Below, piece after piece: positions 1 to 9,776 of a stretch of DNA of 64,000 bases. Source of the DNA: Vulcanimicrobiota bacterium (GTDB lineage: Bacteria > Vulcanimicrobiota > Xenobia > Xenobiales > JADMJV01); NCBI GenBank assembly GCA_019637395.1, contig JAHBVR010000009.1:186001-250000 (forward strand), read 5' to 3'. Position numbers and translations under genes: made by a program. The notes under the pieces were generated by a model. It worked only from the letters and a program-made list of their open reading frames with translations, ran no database searches and was not told where the DNA came from. Positions within the stretch are counted from its first letter, which is position 1. Every line of letters begins with the position of its first letter.

Positions 1-1163
<1,163 letters not shown>

Positions 1164-1164
1164 C

Positions 1165-2238
1165 CTAACGTCCTAGTGAAACGTCCCGCAGCGGCGCGCT
1201 GGAAGCGTTTTCCGTGGGCTGATAGGTCTGAATCAGCGCCTCGCTCCCAGGGTAGGCATGCAGGTCGATGTTGATGACCCGACCCCCGTGCGCAATCACC
1301 GGCTTACCGTCGTGAGGCAGCGGAGTATGGCCGACCACCAGGCCTTCCACCGCCATGCCCAGCAGCATCTCGTCAATCTCTTCGGAACTGAAAGGAGCGG
1401 TGCGCGAGCCCGTGCAGTAGTCGAAACCCCAGACCTTGCGGCTCCACAGGAAGGCCTCCTTGGCGCGCCGGTAGCCCGACTCGGGCAGGGCCACGATCTC
1501 TTCGATGGGACGCCAAAACTCGCGGTAGTCGGGGACAGTATGGGCAAACAACCGATTGTTGACGACCACGCCCAGGCGCAAATACTGGCGCAAAAAGGCG
1601 CCCATCTCGCCGTCCATCTCCTCTTTCCATTTGGCCAGACCCTCGTAGCCCTGGATGGTGGCCTGGCCGCCCTGAACGTACCAATTTAGAAATTTCAAAA
1701 CTCTTTCAACTTGACCGGGGCCGAGGCCTAAAGCCTGAATGGCGTGCTTGACCTGAATGCTGTGGCCCATGTTGGTGAGAAACTCGTCGAGGCGCTCGAC
1801 TTCCAGGAAAGAGAAGATTTGATGGGCTTCCAACATCATCTCGTCGTGGTTGCCCAGGATGGTGTAAAGATTGCTCTTGAAGCCGGGAACGGTCAGACGC
1901 AATTGTTCCAACTCGCGATGCAGGGCGTAGAGAAGCTCGAGAATTTTACGGGAGCCGCGCGGCCACTCGTCGTCGGGACCTTCGAGCGGTTCGTTGCGCC
2001 AGTCCACGTAATCGCCGATGAGGATGAGATCCACCTGGTTCTGCTGAGGATTCCAGGCATAGGTGCCCGGCAAAAGCAGATCGGATTCACGCATCAAGCG
2101 AACCAACCGATAATAATCCCCGTGTAAGTCGCCAATGGCGACCAGAGTACGCATCGGAGCTTCGGCTTCGGAAGTCTCCGTAGCCGGTTTCTCGTCGCTG
2201 GGCGGGTCCGCCTTGGTCACCTCAGTTGTGCTATCCAT
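1165..2238 (-). CDS. Calcineurin-like metallophosphatase
   Basis: A 357-residue protein of the calcineurin-like (PPP-type) metallophosphoesterase superfamily. The dinuclear-metal motifs are all visible: GDLHGD at 36-41, GDYVDW at 75-80, GNHDE near 129-133 and VGHTP near residue 305. It most resembles bacterial serine/threonine-phosphatase or diadenosine-polyphosphatase-like enzymes, but the substrate cannot be read from the sequence. Residues 1-28 are acidic and low in complexity. An internal ATG at residue 29, just before the first metal motif, is an alternative start; neither start has a strong ribosome binding site. It heads a probable unit with moxR and gltX. Confidence 0.88.
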   Translation of the reverse strand: MDSTTEVTKADPPSDEKPATETSEAEAPMRTLVAIGDLHGDYYRLVRLMRESDLLLPGTYAWNPQQNQVDLILIGDYVDWRNEPLEGPDDEWPRGSRKILELLYALHRELEQLRLTVPGFKSNLYTILGNHDEMMLEAHQIFSFLEVERLDEFLTNMGHSIQVKHAIQALGLGPGQVERVLKFLNWYVQGGQATIQGYEGLAKWKEEMDGEMGAFLRQYLRLGVVVNNRLFAHTVPDYREFWRPIEEIVALPESGYRRAKEAFLWSRKVWGFDYCTGSRTAPFSSEEIDEMLLGMAVEGLVVGHTPLPHDGKPVIAHGGRVINIDLHAYPGSEALIQTYQPTENASSAPLRDVSLGR

Positions 2239-2320
2239 GCCCTAATCCAAACTCTGTCTTTCCTCAATGGCTCACGGCACATTCTGGCAGAAACTGGACA
2301 ACTCCTTGCTGCTCGAACGG

Positions 2321-3148
2321 CTAATCCTCAAACGGTCGGACGGTTGAGTCAAAGTGAGCGGTTTTCTCCTCCAAGTGGAGCAAAGGCTCGAGTGGAAAGC
2401 CCCAGTTGCTCGACCAGCGGGAGCGGTCAGCGCGCAATTCTTGCGGGGCCGCCACCACCACTGCCAGGCCGGTACCTTGATAGGCGACGATGTGTTTAAA
2501 CTGCCGAGCCAGGCTGACTCGATCTCGGTCGTAGTTTCCGCTGCGGCAATGGAGGTTGGAGACGACCACTCCGCCGGGATTTAAATGTTTTTTAACCAGG
2601 CCGTAAAATTGCACGGTCCGCAACGGAGATGGGATTTCCAAACCATCAAATGCATCGAGTACGATAAGATCATAGGTCGAATCATTTTTCTCCAAATATT
2701 CACGAGCGTCCGAAACGATCGAATGGCAACGTTCACTCTCGTGATATCCAAAAAACTCGTGAGCCAGTTTTACGATTTCGGGGTCCAGTTCAATACTATC
2801 GACCTGCAACTCGGGAAATTGAGCCAGCAGCGCCTTGCTCAAGCTGCCGCCGCCCAGCCCAACCACCAGGCCGCGGCCCAAATTTCGGGGATAGAGACTG
2901 CCCAGCAACTGCAATCGACTGTATTGATGAAGCAAATGGGCGGGGCGGCGCACGTCGCAGCGGGATTCTTCCACATAGACTTTGCCCTGGCGCACCTTAA
3001 GGACGCGTTCGTAACCTTCCTGAACGACCTTCAGATCGTTAAAAGGGCTGTGACGCAGAGCCAAAACTTTCTCGCGCTGCGCCCACGCCACCCCGGCGCC
3101 AATCCACAGGAAAAATATGGCGAACCAGCCCAGCAAAGACTTTCTCAC
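2321..3148 (-). CDS. Exported spermidine-synthase-like methyltransferase-fold protein
   Basis: A spermidine synthase/SAM-methyltransferase-fold protein with an N-terminal hydrophobic segment. The nucleotide-binding loop GLGGGSLSK, the acidic SIELDPE strand and the VLDAFDG motif are those of polyamine aminopropyltransferase-like proteins. A GTG at 3148 is preferred because it has GGAGGGAG just upstream and gives a clean signal or anchor sequence; an ATG at 3169 in the same frame has no ribosome binding site. Orphan spermidine-synthase-like proteins with membrane segments are common and their substrate is often not polyamine. Divergent from the small exported protein at 3240. Fold call firm, reaction uncertain. 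Confidence 0.8.
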   Translation of the reverse strand: MRKSLLGWFAIFFLWIGAGVAWAQREKVLALRHSPFNDLKVVQEGYERVLKVRQGKVYVEESRCDVRRPAHLLHQYSRLQLLGSLYPRNLGRGLVVGLGGGSLSKALLAQFPELQVDSIELDPEIVKLAHEFFGYHESERCHSIVSDAREYLEKNDSTYDLIVLDAFDGLEIPSPLRTVQFYGLVKKHLNPGGVVVSNLHCRSGNYDRDRVSLARQFKHIVAYQGTGLAVVVAAPQELRADRSRWSSNWGFPLEPLLHLEEKTAHFDSTVRPFED

Positions 3149-3239
3149 ACCTCGCTCCCTCCGTGGCATTCAAGATTCATTAACCAGGCGCTCCGGCGAG
3201 CCCTGCCCGGCAGGCCCTTTGCGGAATTCTGCCAATGCT

Positions 3240-3554
3240 ATGCGAGTGAGACTCTGGCTGCTAAGATTTCTATTGATCCTCTGTCTGGCTCCGCTGGCCC
3301 TGGGCACGGACATCAACATCTCCATTTACAACTACACCGGCAGCCGCGTGGTCATGTACAAAAACTATCAGTGGTATGCGGTGCTGGATCCACAGGAATA
3401 TCGGGGCTTGACGGTGCCTTGGGACGAGTGGGTCTACCTGGACTTCTACCGCTACCCCAACGGCTCCATCAACTCGGCTCACCACGTCCAGTTGAGCCTG
3501 GGCAAATACAATCCCACCCAGAACATCTATCTCTATGAGAACATGCTGCCATGA
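3240..3554 (+). CDS. Small exported protein of unknown function
   Basis: A 104-residue protein with a clear signal peptide (MRVRLWLLRF followed by a Leu/Ala-rich core and ALG), leaving a mature part of about 80 residues rich in Tyr, Asn and Trp. The start at 3240 is chosen because upstream in-frame codons would precede the signal peptide and overlap the divergent gene. The stop overlaps the start of the DUF2252 gene by four bases (ATGA), so the two are translationally coupled. I do not recognise the family; the Tyr-rich, beta-prone composition suggests a small periplasmic or surface domain. Confidence 0.6.
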   Translation: MRVRLWLLRFLLILCLAPLALGTDINISIYNYTGSRVVMYKNYQWYAVLDPQEYRGLTVPWDEWVYLDFYRYPNGSINSAHHVQLSLGKYNPTQNIYLYENMLP

Positions 3555-4882
3555 TGATCCAGCCCATGGGGACTCCCGAACCGCGTGCCGCCGTGGTGCG
3601 CAGCCACCGAGCCCCACAATCCGAAGTTTCCGCCAGCCAACCGCAAGAAACGAGTGAAATCTCCTTTCGGCAGCTGGCCTTGCCCGGACCCCAGCGCCCC
3701 TCCCAAGATCTAAGCAACTGGCGCCAGGACTACGAGAATCGGCTGGGACTGAGCGAGCCTGCTCTGGCTTCGCGGAGCAGCGCTCTCAAAGACGGGGGCC
3801 CGGAGATGCTATACCGCATGTACCCGCTACTTTTCCAACAAGATCTGGCGGGAGCCTATCAGGCCCTGGCCCAACTCCTGCCCCAAAAGGGACCGGAGAT
3901 TGCCCTGGCCGGCGACTGCCACCTGAGCAACTTCGGCACCCTGCGTAGCCAGAACCGCGAACTGGTCTGGAGCCTGAATGATTACGACCAGGTTGGCCAG
4001 GGTCGTCCCGAGTCCGACCTGTGCCGGGCCGGCGCCAGTCTGCTCCTGCTCTGCCGCCAGCAGGGCTGGAATCAGAGTGTGGCTGCCGACCTGATCGGAA
4101 CCATGGCCCGGCACTATAGCCAGCAGATCAGCGAATATTGCCAAAATCCGCCCGCTCCCGTGCTGGGCATTCACAAAGACGAGGCGCAAGGCCCCATCCA
4201 CGCGCTGCTCAAGAAGGCCGAACGCCATACACAGGAAGACTTGCTTTCGAAATGGACCGAAGTGAACGCTCAGGGCACTCTCCAGTTTAAGCTGGGGGAC
4301 AACCTGCATAAGCTGGATCCGTCCCAGGATCAGCGGATGGACCAGTTATTGAAGGAAATCCGCCTGCCCGCCAACGTAACGGTCCTGGACCGCTGTTGTC
4401 GCCGGGAGGCCGGGGGCAGCAGCCTGGGCCTGGAGCGATACTACTTGCTGGTCAGGCCGGAGGGCGATTCGCTGCCGACCTTGCTGGAACTCAAGCAGGT
4501 CTTGCCCTGCGCCCTGGCGACTTCCGACCCGGACCCGAAAAAATGCGATGCGCAACTGCTCCAGGACGGCTTCGGCTGGCTGGGGGCGCCCCAAGATAAC
4601 TGGCAAAAGGTAGTTCGTGCCGACAACGGAGTTTACTTACTACGTGAGCGCCAGCGGGCTCGCGACGCCCTGAAAACGGAAAAGCTGAGCAGCCACGAGG
4701 CGCATCAATTGGCCAGCCAGTTGGGCAAGGTGCTGGCCCAGGCCCACGCCCACGGCGCCAATCCCATCAGGGTGCGCGACTGGATCGACGGCCGCGAGAA
4801 GCAGTTGGGCCGAAACCTGCTGAATTTTTCCAGCAGCTACGCCGCCCAGATGGACCAGGACTTTCAAGCCCTGTTTAAATGA
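3551..4882 (+). CDS. DUF2252 family protein
   Basis: A 443-residue protein matching the DUF2252 family, a widespread group distantly related to protein-kinase-like/aminoglycoside phosphotransferase folds with no settled function. The diagnostic motifs are GDCHLSNFG at 121-129 (usually GDxHxxNFG) and LNDYDQ at 142-147 (usually xxDFDE), with a later paired-basic region and HAHGANP near the C-terminus. The first 45 residues are a disordered Pro/Ser/Gln-rich leader. The start overlaps the stop of the small exported gene (ATGATGA). Its 3' end overlaps the convergent cyclase gene by 19 bases. Confidence 0.85.
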   Translation: MMIQPMGTPEPRAAVVRSHRAPQSEVSASQPQETSEISFRQLALPGPQRPSQDLSNWRQDYENRLGLSEPALASRSSALKDGGPEMLYRMYPLLFQQDLAGAYQALAQLLPQKGPEIALAGDCHLSNFGTLRSQNRELVWSLNDYDQVGQGRPESDLCRAGASLLLLCRQQGWNQSVAADLIGTMARHYSQQISEYCQNPPAPVLGIHKDEAQGPIHALLKKAERHTQEDLLSKWTEVNAQGTLQFKLGDNLHKLDPSQDQRMDQLLKEIRLPANVTVLDRCCRREAGGSSLGLERYYLLVRPEGDSLPTLLELKQVLPCALATSDPDPKKCDAQLLQDGFGWLGAPQDNWQKVVRADNGVYLLRERQRARDALKTEKLSSHEAHQLASQLGKVLAQAHAHGANPIRVRDWIDGREKQLGRNLLNFSSSYAAQMDQDFQALFK

Positions 4883-6126
4883 GCCGGCAAAGGCAGGCTA
4901 AGCTGGTAGTCGCCCCGGATCTCGCCGATGTCATAAATACAGACGGGATTGTCCACGCCTTTGACTTTGACGCGCAGATGGCCGTCCACCCGGGCCTGGC
5001 CCTCCAGCTCTTTGAGAGTCTGTTCAGAAATCAGCACCTGCCGACCTAAGGTAAAGGATTGGATGCGGGCCGTCATATTGACGGCGCTGCCCACCACGCC
5101 ATATTTCATGCGCGTAGCCGAACCAATATTACCCACCACGACCTCACCCGTATTGACGGCGATCCCCATTTCCATAGCCGGCACACCGAGGGCCAGGCTC
5201 TCGGTATTGAAATCGTCCATGGCCAACTGCATGTCCAGAGCGCAGGCCACCGCCCGCCGCGCATGGTCGGGACAGGCCAGCGGGGCCCCGAAAATGACCA
5301 GAATCGCGTCTCCGATGAACTCATCAATGGTGCCGCCATATTTTTCGATCACAGGGGTCATGCGGGCCAGGTAACGATTGAGCAAATCGACCACCTGGGC
5401 CGGGGTAGAACGCTCCGACATGGGCGTAAAGCCGCGCAGATCGCTCATGAGAATGCTCACTTCGCGGGACTCGCCCCCCAGGTTCAGCCCTTGCGGGTGT
5501 TCCAACAACTGCTCGGCCACCTGGTCGGTCAGAAAGCGGCCGAGCACGCTGCGGATGAAATGACTGCGCTTTTCCAGTTGCTGATTGAGCTCGTGGAGCC
5601 GGGCTTTACCCTCGAGAAGAGCTTCCTGCAGGCTGATCACGTCGATCAGGTTGAGCTCGTTTTGGGCCCACTGGGCCAGATCCAAAAAGGCACGCACTTT
5701 CTCGTCGCTGAGGGGGTGAGGCTGCGTATCCATCACACAAAAAGTCCCAATATTGTGGCCTTCCGGCGTGCTCAGCGGATGCCCCATGTAGAACCGGATA
5801 CCGGGCGGTCCGGTGACGTTGGGATTATCGGCAAAACGCGGCTCCTCCAGGGTATCGGGACAAAGGATCGGTTCCATCGACAAGATGGTATGCGAACAGA
5901 GAGAAGTGCGCCGCGGCACTTCGGCAATACTGAGGCCACAAACCGACTTGAACCACTGGCGCTCGCCATCTAAAAAGGCCACGTAAGCGATCGGCACTTC
6001 CAGCGAACGGACGGCCAGCCGGCTGACGCGGTCGAAGCGCTCTTCGGGAGGGGTATCCAGCAATTGCCGGGCGTACAGCGCGGCCACGCGTTCCCGTTCG
6101 TTGAGCGGCATTTCCGCGTAGGGCAT
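4864..6126 (-). CDS. GAF-domain class III adenylate/guanylate cyclase
   Basis: A 420-residue soluble signalling enzyme. Residues about 25-160 form a GAF sensor domain of the type seen in phytochrome-like histidine kinases, 165-195 a short coiled linker, and 215-400 a class III nucleotidyl cyclase domain. The two metal-binding aspartates are visible in ILMSDLRGF (D229) and DEFIGDAIL (D273), and the VNTGEVVVGNIG and GVVGSAVN motifs complete the active site, so it should be active. It could make cAMP or cGMP; specificity residues were not resolved by eye. It begins one base after the stop of the REC-kinase-HD-GYP gene, so the two are probably co-translated and co-regulated. Confidence 0.92.
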   Translation of the reverse strand: MPYAEMPLNERERVAALYARQLLDTPPEERFDRVSRLAVRSLEVPIAYVAFLDGERQWFKSVCGLSIAEVPRRTSLCSHTILSMEPILCPDTLEEPRFADNPNVTGPPGIRFYMGHPLSTPEGHNIGTFCVMDTQPHPLSDEKVRAFLDLAQWAQNELNLIDVISLQEALLEGKARLHELNQQLEKRSHFIRSVLGRFLTDQVAEQLLEHPQGLNLGGESREVSILMSDLRGFTPMSERSTPAQVVDLLNRYLARMTPVIEKYGGTIDEFIGDAILVIFGAPLACPDHARRAVACALDMQLAMDDFNTESLALGVPAMEMGIAVNTGEVVVGNIGSATRMKYGVVGSAVNMTARIQSFTLGRQVLISEQTLKELEGQARVDGHLRVKVKGVDNPVCIYDIGEIRGDYQLSLPLPAHLNRA

Positions 6127-6127
6127 A

Positions 6128-8095
6128 CTATTCGGGGGTGGTGGCGCGCACCGCCGTCTCGGTCTTCTGAGCGATATTCATGATGGTCTCCCAGCCTTCC
6201 ACGAAAGCCGTCACAATCTGAGGATCATACTGGCTGCCGGCTTTGCTCTGAATCTCGGCCCGGGCCTCCTCCGGCTCGAGGGCCTTGCGGTAGGGCCGGT
6301 CCTGGGTCATGGCATCGAACGAATCGGCCACCGAAATGATGCGGGCCCACAGGGGGATTTGCGGGCCCGAAAGCCCGTCGGGATAACCCTTGCCGTCCCA
6401 ACGCTCGTGGTGATGGCGCACGCCTTGCAGCGCCGCCTGTAAAAAGTGAATATTGGCCAGCATCTCGCTACCGATCGAGACGTGCGCCTGCATGGCTTTC
6501 TGTTCGTCGGAATCGAGCCGGCCGACTTTCTGTAGCAAGCTCTCGGCCACGCCGATTTTGCCGATATCGTGCAATAAAAGGCTGAGCTGGAAATCGCGGT
6601 TGTCGGGCAGAGTAGGATCAACGCGGCGCGCAATTTCGTTCGCGAAAAGGATGACCCGTTCCACGTGAGACTCTTTGTGAGCGCCACGCATGTCGATCTG
6701 CTGCACCAGCGCCGTGATTGTCTCCAAAAAGGTGCCTTCCATGGTGCGATATTTGTCCTCGAGATGGCGGCGCTTGACCCGCTCAGCCTCGAGAGCGGCG
6801 TAGAGTTCGCGGGAGTAGTCGAACATTCCGGCGCTACCGGCCGGTTGTTTGCGCTGAGCTTCCTCGGGAGAAACCGGGGTGAACTCGGTCAGATGAATCT
6901 CGGGAGGTGAGAACGGGATCCAGACGCGCACCTCGGTGCCCTTGCCCAGCTCCCCGGCCAGCGTGATTTTGCCGTTGTGAGACTCGACGATGTGGCGAGT
7001 AATGGCCAATCCCAGGCCTACCCCCTCGACCCGGCGGGTGAGCACATCATGGGCCTGATAGAAGGGCAAGAAGACATTCTCTTGTTGGCCACCGGATATT
7101 CCCACGCCGGTGTCCGTCACCGTTAACTGGAGGCCATCGTCGGCCTTCTCCAGACCGACTTCCACGCGCCCGCCTTCCACGTTGTAGTGGATGGCGTTGC
7201 GCACCAGGTGATGAATGGCCTCGCGCAGGCGCGGCTGATCCCCCTGGATAAGGGGCAGTCCTTCCGGGATCCGCACAACGATTTCCACGGATTTTTTGGC
7301 GGCAACCGTCTCCACTTCACGGGTGACCGATAGGATCAGGGCTCCCAGGTCGGCCGGGCGCAGCTCGAAGGGCGCCACGCCGTTGCGCACCGCGTGATAG
7401 CTGAGAAGTTCCTGAATAAGAGACTCCATGCGACCGGTGGCGGCGGTCAAACTGGTGGCCACCCCGGCCAGTTTTTCTTCCTTGCTGCCCGGCTGAGCGT
7501 CCCGCAACATGCGGTTAAGCAGGTGTCCACTGGCTTTGATAGCGGTCAGGGGAGTGCGCAGCTCGTGGCTGACCAGGGCCAGAAACATATCTTTCATCTT
7601 CTCGAACTCTTGCAGACGGGCGTGCGCGTCCTTGAGTTGCTGGCTTTTGCGCTCGTCTTCCCGGCGCAGTTGAGCCAGATGCCGAGCGTATTGGAGCAAC
7701 TGCTGGCGCTCCAGGTCGTGGAGCGGCTTGGCCTCCATTTCGGAGCTGGGGCCCAGCAAGGTGGCCACGCAACGCAACAAGTTCATGGGCGTAAGTGGCT
7801 TTTCAAGAATTTCATCCGCTTCCAACCGCGACTTTTCCTCATCGGTCAGATCGGGAAGGACAAGCACCACCCGACGAGTCTGAGGCGAAATGCGCAGGAT
7901 CTCCGTGCACAGGGTGGGACTCAACTTGACCAGGTCCTGATCGATCAGCGCCACGTCGACGGAGTGCTGCTGGATGCGGCGCAGGACCTCTTCGGGAAAG
8001 CTGGCGTCGATCACATCCGTTTCGGGGTTTGAGAGAGCGCCCAGGGCAATTTTACGCGTCAGAGCGTCTTCATCGGCTATCAGTACAACTTTCAC
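6128..8095 (-). CDS. Hybrid REC - histidine kinase - HD-GYP phosphodiesterase
   Basis: A 655-residue fusion of three signalling modules. Residues 1-115 are a receiver domain (acidic DED at 8-10, phospho-acceptor D52, K99). A coiled stretch leads to HisKA with SHELRTPL (H177) and a HATPase_c domain (N300, DTGVGIS, GVGLGLAI). After a short linker, residues about 455-640 form an HD-GYP domain with LLHDIGK (HD 509-510) and HHERWDGKGYPDG (GYP 570-572), the class that hydrolyses cyclic di-GMP. There is no membrane segment. HD-GYP usually sits directly behind REC; here a complete kinase lies between them. It lies in a unit with a cyclase (downstream) and a second HD-GYP protein (upstream). Confidence 0.92.
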   Translation of the reverse strand: MKVVLIADEDALTRKIALGALSNPETDVIDASFPEEVLRRIQQHSVDVALIDQDLVKLSPTLCTEILRISPQTRRVVLVLPDLTDEEKSRLEADEILEKPLTPMNLLRCVATLLGPSSEMEAKPLHDLERQQLLQYARHLAQLRREDERKSQQLKDAHARLQEFEKMKDMFLALVSHELRTPLTAIKASGHLLNRMLRDAQPGSKEEKLAGVATSLTAATGRMESLIQELLSYHAVRNGVAPFELRPADLGALILSVTREVETVAAKKSVEIVVRIPEGLPLIQGDQPRLREAIHHLVRNAIHYNVEGGRVEVGLEKADDGLQLTVTDTGVGISGGQQENVFLPFYQAHDVLTRRVEGVGLGLAITRHIVESHNGKITLAGELGKGTEVRVWIPFSPPEIHLTEFTPVSPEEAQRKQPAGSAGMFDYSRELYAALEAERVKRRHLEDKYRTMEGTFLETITALVQQIDMRGAHKESHVERVILFANEIARRVDPTLPDNRDFQLSLLLHDIGKIGVAESLLQKVGRLDSDEQKAMQAHVSIGSEMLANIHFLQAALQGVRHHHERWDGKGYPDGLSGPQIPLWARIISVADSFDAMTQDRPYRKALEPEEARAEIQSKAGSQYDPQIVTAFVEGWETIMNIAQKTETAVRATTPE

Positions 8096-8128
8096 GGCCT
8101 CTCGATTTCTACTCGCGGGCCGCCGGTC

Positions 8129-8599
8129 CTACTTGGGTTCTTCTTTGGGCTCTTCCGTGGGCTGAGGAGGAGCGTTGGGGTTCTCCCGATCGGCCTGGAA
8201 ATCCACCGAGAAGACATTCTCGGAGTCTCGTTCGTGAAGTTCGACAGCTGATTTTGCACCCGGCTCCAAGAGCACGGTGGCGGTGCGCTGCAGGCGCATT
8301 TTGGGCTCATCGGCAAAGCACTTGACGAAGAAGTTGATCAGGATGCCGTCGGGCGTACTGCCGGCCGAGTAGTGCCACTTGGGCATCACTCCCAGCGACA
8401 GGTTGATGTTTTCCATCTCGATCCGGAGCTCGTTCTTCTCGCCCGGTTCCAGGCGCACATCGAAGTTCTGGTCAAAGACCTGGTCGCGAACCTTTCCGTG
8501 AAACTGGCCGCGCACCACCACCGGGGACTCTTCAGCAAAGAGACTCAGGGTCAACATCAGGGCAAACAATAACCTTAACATGGGCGGAGCAATTCTCAC
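8129..8599 (-). CDS. Exported protein of unknown function
   Basis: A 156-residue protein with an N-terminal signal peptide (LLFALMLTLSLFA) and a mature part predicted as mostly beta, ending in a low-complexity Pro/Glu tail (PTEEPKEEPK). The first in-frame start is a GTG at 8599 with AAGGA close by; an ATG at 8581 would still leave a signal peptide, so the start is uncertain. It sits six bases after the previous exported-protein gene and 33 bases before the REC-kinase-HD-GYP gene. No family recognised; a periplasmic ligand-binding or lipid-binding role is only a guess. Confidence 0.6.
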   Translation of the reverse strand: MRIAPPMLRLLFALMLTLSLFAEESPVVVRGQFHGKVRDQVFDQNFDVRLEPGEKNELRIEMENINLSLGVMPKWHYSAGSTPDGILINFFVKCFADEPKMRLQRTATVLLEPGAKSAVELHERDSENVFSVDFQADRENPNAPPQPTEEPKEEPK

Positions 8600-8605
8600 C
8601 GATCC

Positions 8606-9226
8606 TTAATTTTCCCCCCAGCGGCCCTCGGAAGTGGTAGCCAGGTAGGTTGCCAACACTTCTCGCGCACCGATGGGCAGTTTCACCAGAGAGGCCGTGG
8701 CTTTCTGAAAAGCGACCCCCTCGCGGGCCACCGCTTTCTTCAGTTCGGCCTGGTCCTGCTCGACCTTCAGCCAGTCCGGATGCTGCTGGGCGAACGTGCG
8801 GCCCCTGGGTGTTTTGCCGCCCGGTTGACTCCAGGCGATGGCGGCATCCGCCTCGACGTCGGCCAGACTGGCTACCGAGCGTTTCCCGGCATGACTGTAC
8901 AGGGTGCCACCGCCCTTGTAGAGGTAGAGAGTCTCGTAGTAACAGCTGTTCCAGGCACTCAGATCCTTCATGGCCTGGACCAGGGCCGGTTTGTCCTTGA
9001 GCAAGGGGCGGTTGGCCTCGCGCCGGATGCCGGCATACCATCCGGCCAGTGCATCCGCTTCCGCCTCGTTCATCGCTTGGGAGTGCTCATCGGCCCATCT
9101 GGAGAGGCCCGTGTAACGCATCTTCAAGACCTGAGGGGTGTCCGGCCTGGCCACGTCAAACTTGGGCAAATCTTGCGCCAGAGCCAGCCCTGTCAACACC
9201 AAGCCTGACAGCAGCAACTTCGTCAC
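8606..9226 (-). CDS. Exported protein of unknown function
   Basis: A 206-residue protein with a signal peptide (KLLLSGLVLTGLALAQ) and a helical mature region. It starts at a GTG that overlaps the stop of the fatty-acid-hydroxylase-like gene (GTGA), with GGAGG upstream. Several Trp and Tyr residues and a central stretch with CYYETLYLYKGGG are distinctive, but I do not recognise the family. Four-base coupling to the upstream membrane enzyme suggests they work together, perhaps at the membrane-periplasm interface. Confidence 0.6.
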   Translation of the reverse strand: MTKLLLSGLVLTGLALAQDLPKFDVARPDTPQVLKMRYTGLSRWADEHSQAMNEAEADALAGWYAGIRREANRPLLKDKPALVQAMKDLSAWNSCYYETLYLYKGGGTLYSHAGKRSVASLADVEADAAIAWSQPGGKTPRGRTFAQQHPDWLKVEQDQAELKKAVAREGVAFQKATASLVKLPIGAREVLATYLATTSEGRWGEN

Positions 9227-9759
9227 AACGCCACCCCCTCCAGTTGTTCCGGTTCAGCCGGGACATCACGATAACTCAATGTGCCAAACATCCAGTCGGC
9301 AATGGGAAACACGACATTGTAATTGATATTGGAGCGATTATGGTGGCGCCGGTGATGCTCGATCAGGAAACGAAACCAGCCATGATGGCGGAAGCGAAAC
9401 TCTTCGGGGCAATGAATGTGCCAGTGGAGCGTCTCGTAGGCCAGCACATAAAAGAGCGTTCCGGCCGCCACTCCCAACCCGGCGGCTACCCCCAACACCC
9501 AGTAAACACTGAGAAACAGCGGGGTGTGCAGCAGCCAGAGAATCGGCATGAAGGACGTCTCGAAGAGGTGATAATCCTTCAACTCGTCCTCTTTGGCAAA
9601 GAACTTACCCGGCGCGCGCCGTTCCGAATGGTGCATGACGGCGTGGCGGTCGTGGGGAGTGCGCATGAAGCGCACGCTGTGCATAAAGTGCTTGTGCACC
9701 ACCCACTCGATGACACTGCCCAGCCAGACCGCGAATAAAAAGGCTAGAACGAATACCAC
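9223..9759 (-). CDS. Fatty acid hydroxylase superfamily membrane protein
   Basis: A 178-residue integral membrane protein of the fatty acid hydroxylase/sterol desaturase superfamily, non-haem di-iron enzymes that hydroxylate or desaturate lipids or carotenoids. The His clusters are present in order: HKHFMH near residues 22-27, HHSERR near 43-48, HWHIH near 113-117 and EHHRRHH near 134-140, separated by hydrophobic segments. It starts at a GTG with GGAG six bases upstream. It lies 17 bases after the giant HD-GYP gene. Membrane-lipid modification linked to second-messenger genes is suggested by the layout only. The substrate is unknown. Confidence 0.85.
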   Translation of the reverse strand: MVFVLAFLFAVWLGSVIEWVVHKHFMHSVRFMRTPHDRHAVMHHSERRAPGKFFAKEDELKDYHLFETSFMPILWLLHTPLFLSVYWVLGVAAGLGVAAGTLFYVLAYETLHWHIHCPEEFRFRHHGWFRFLIEHHRRHHNRSNINYNVVFPIADWMFGTLSYRDVPAEPEQLEGVAL

Positions 9760-9776
9760 TGACTACTCCAGGCCGA

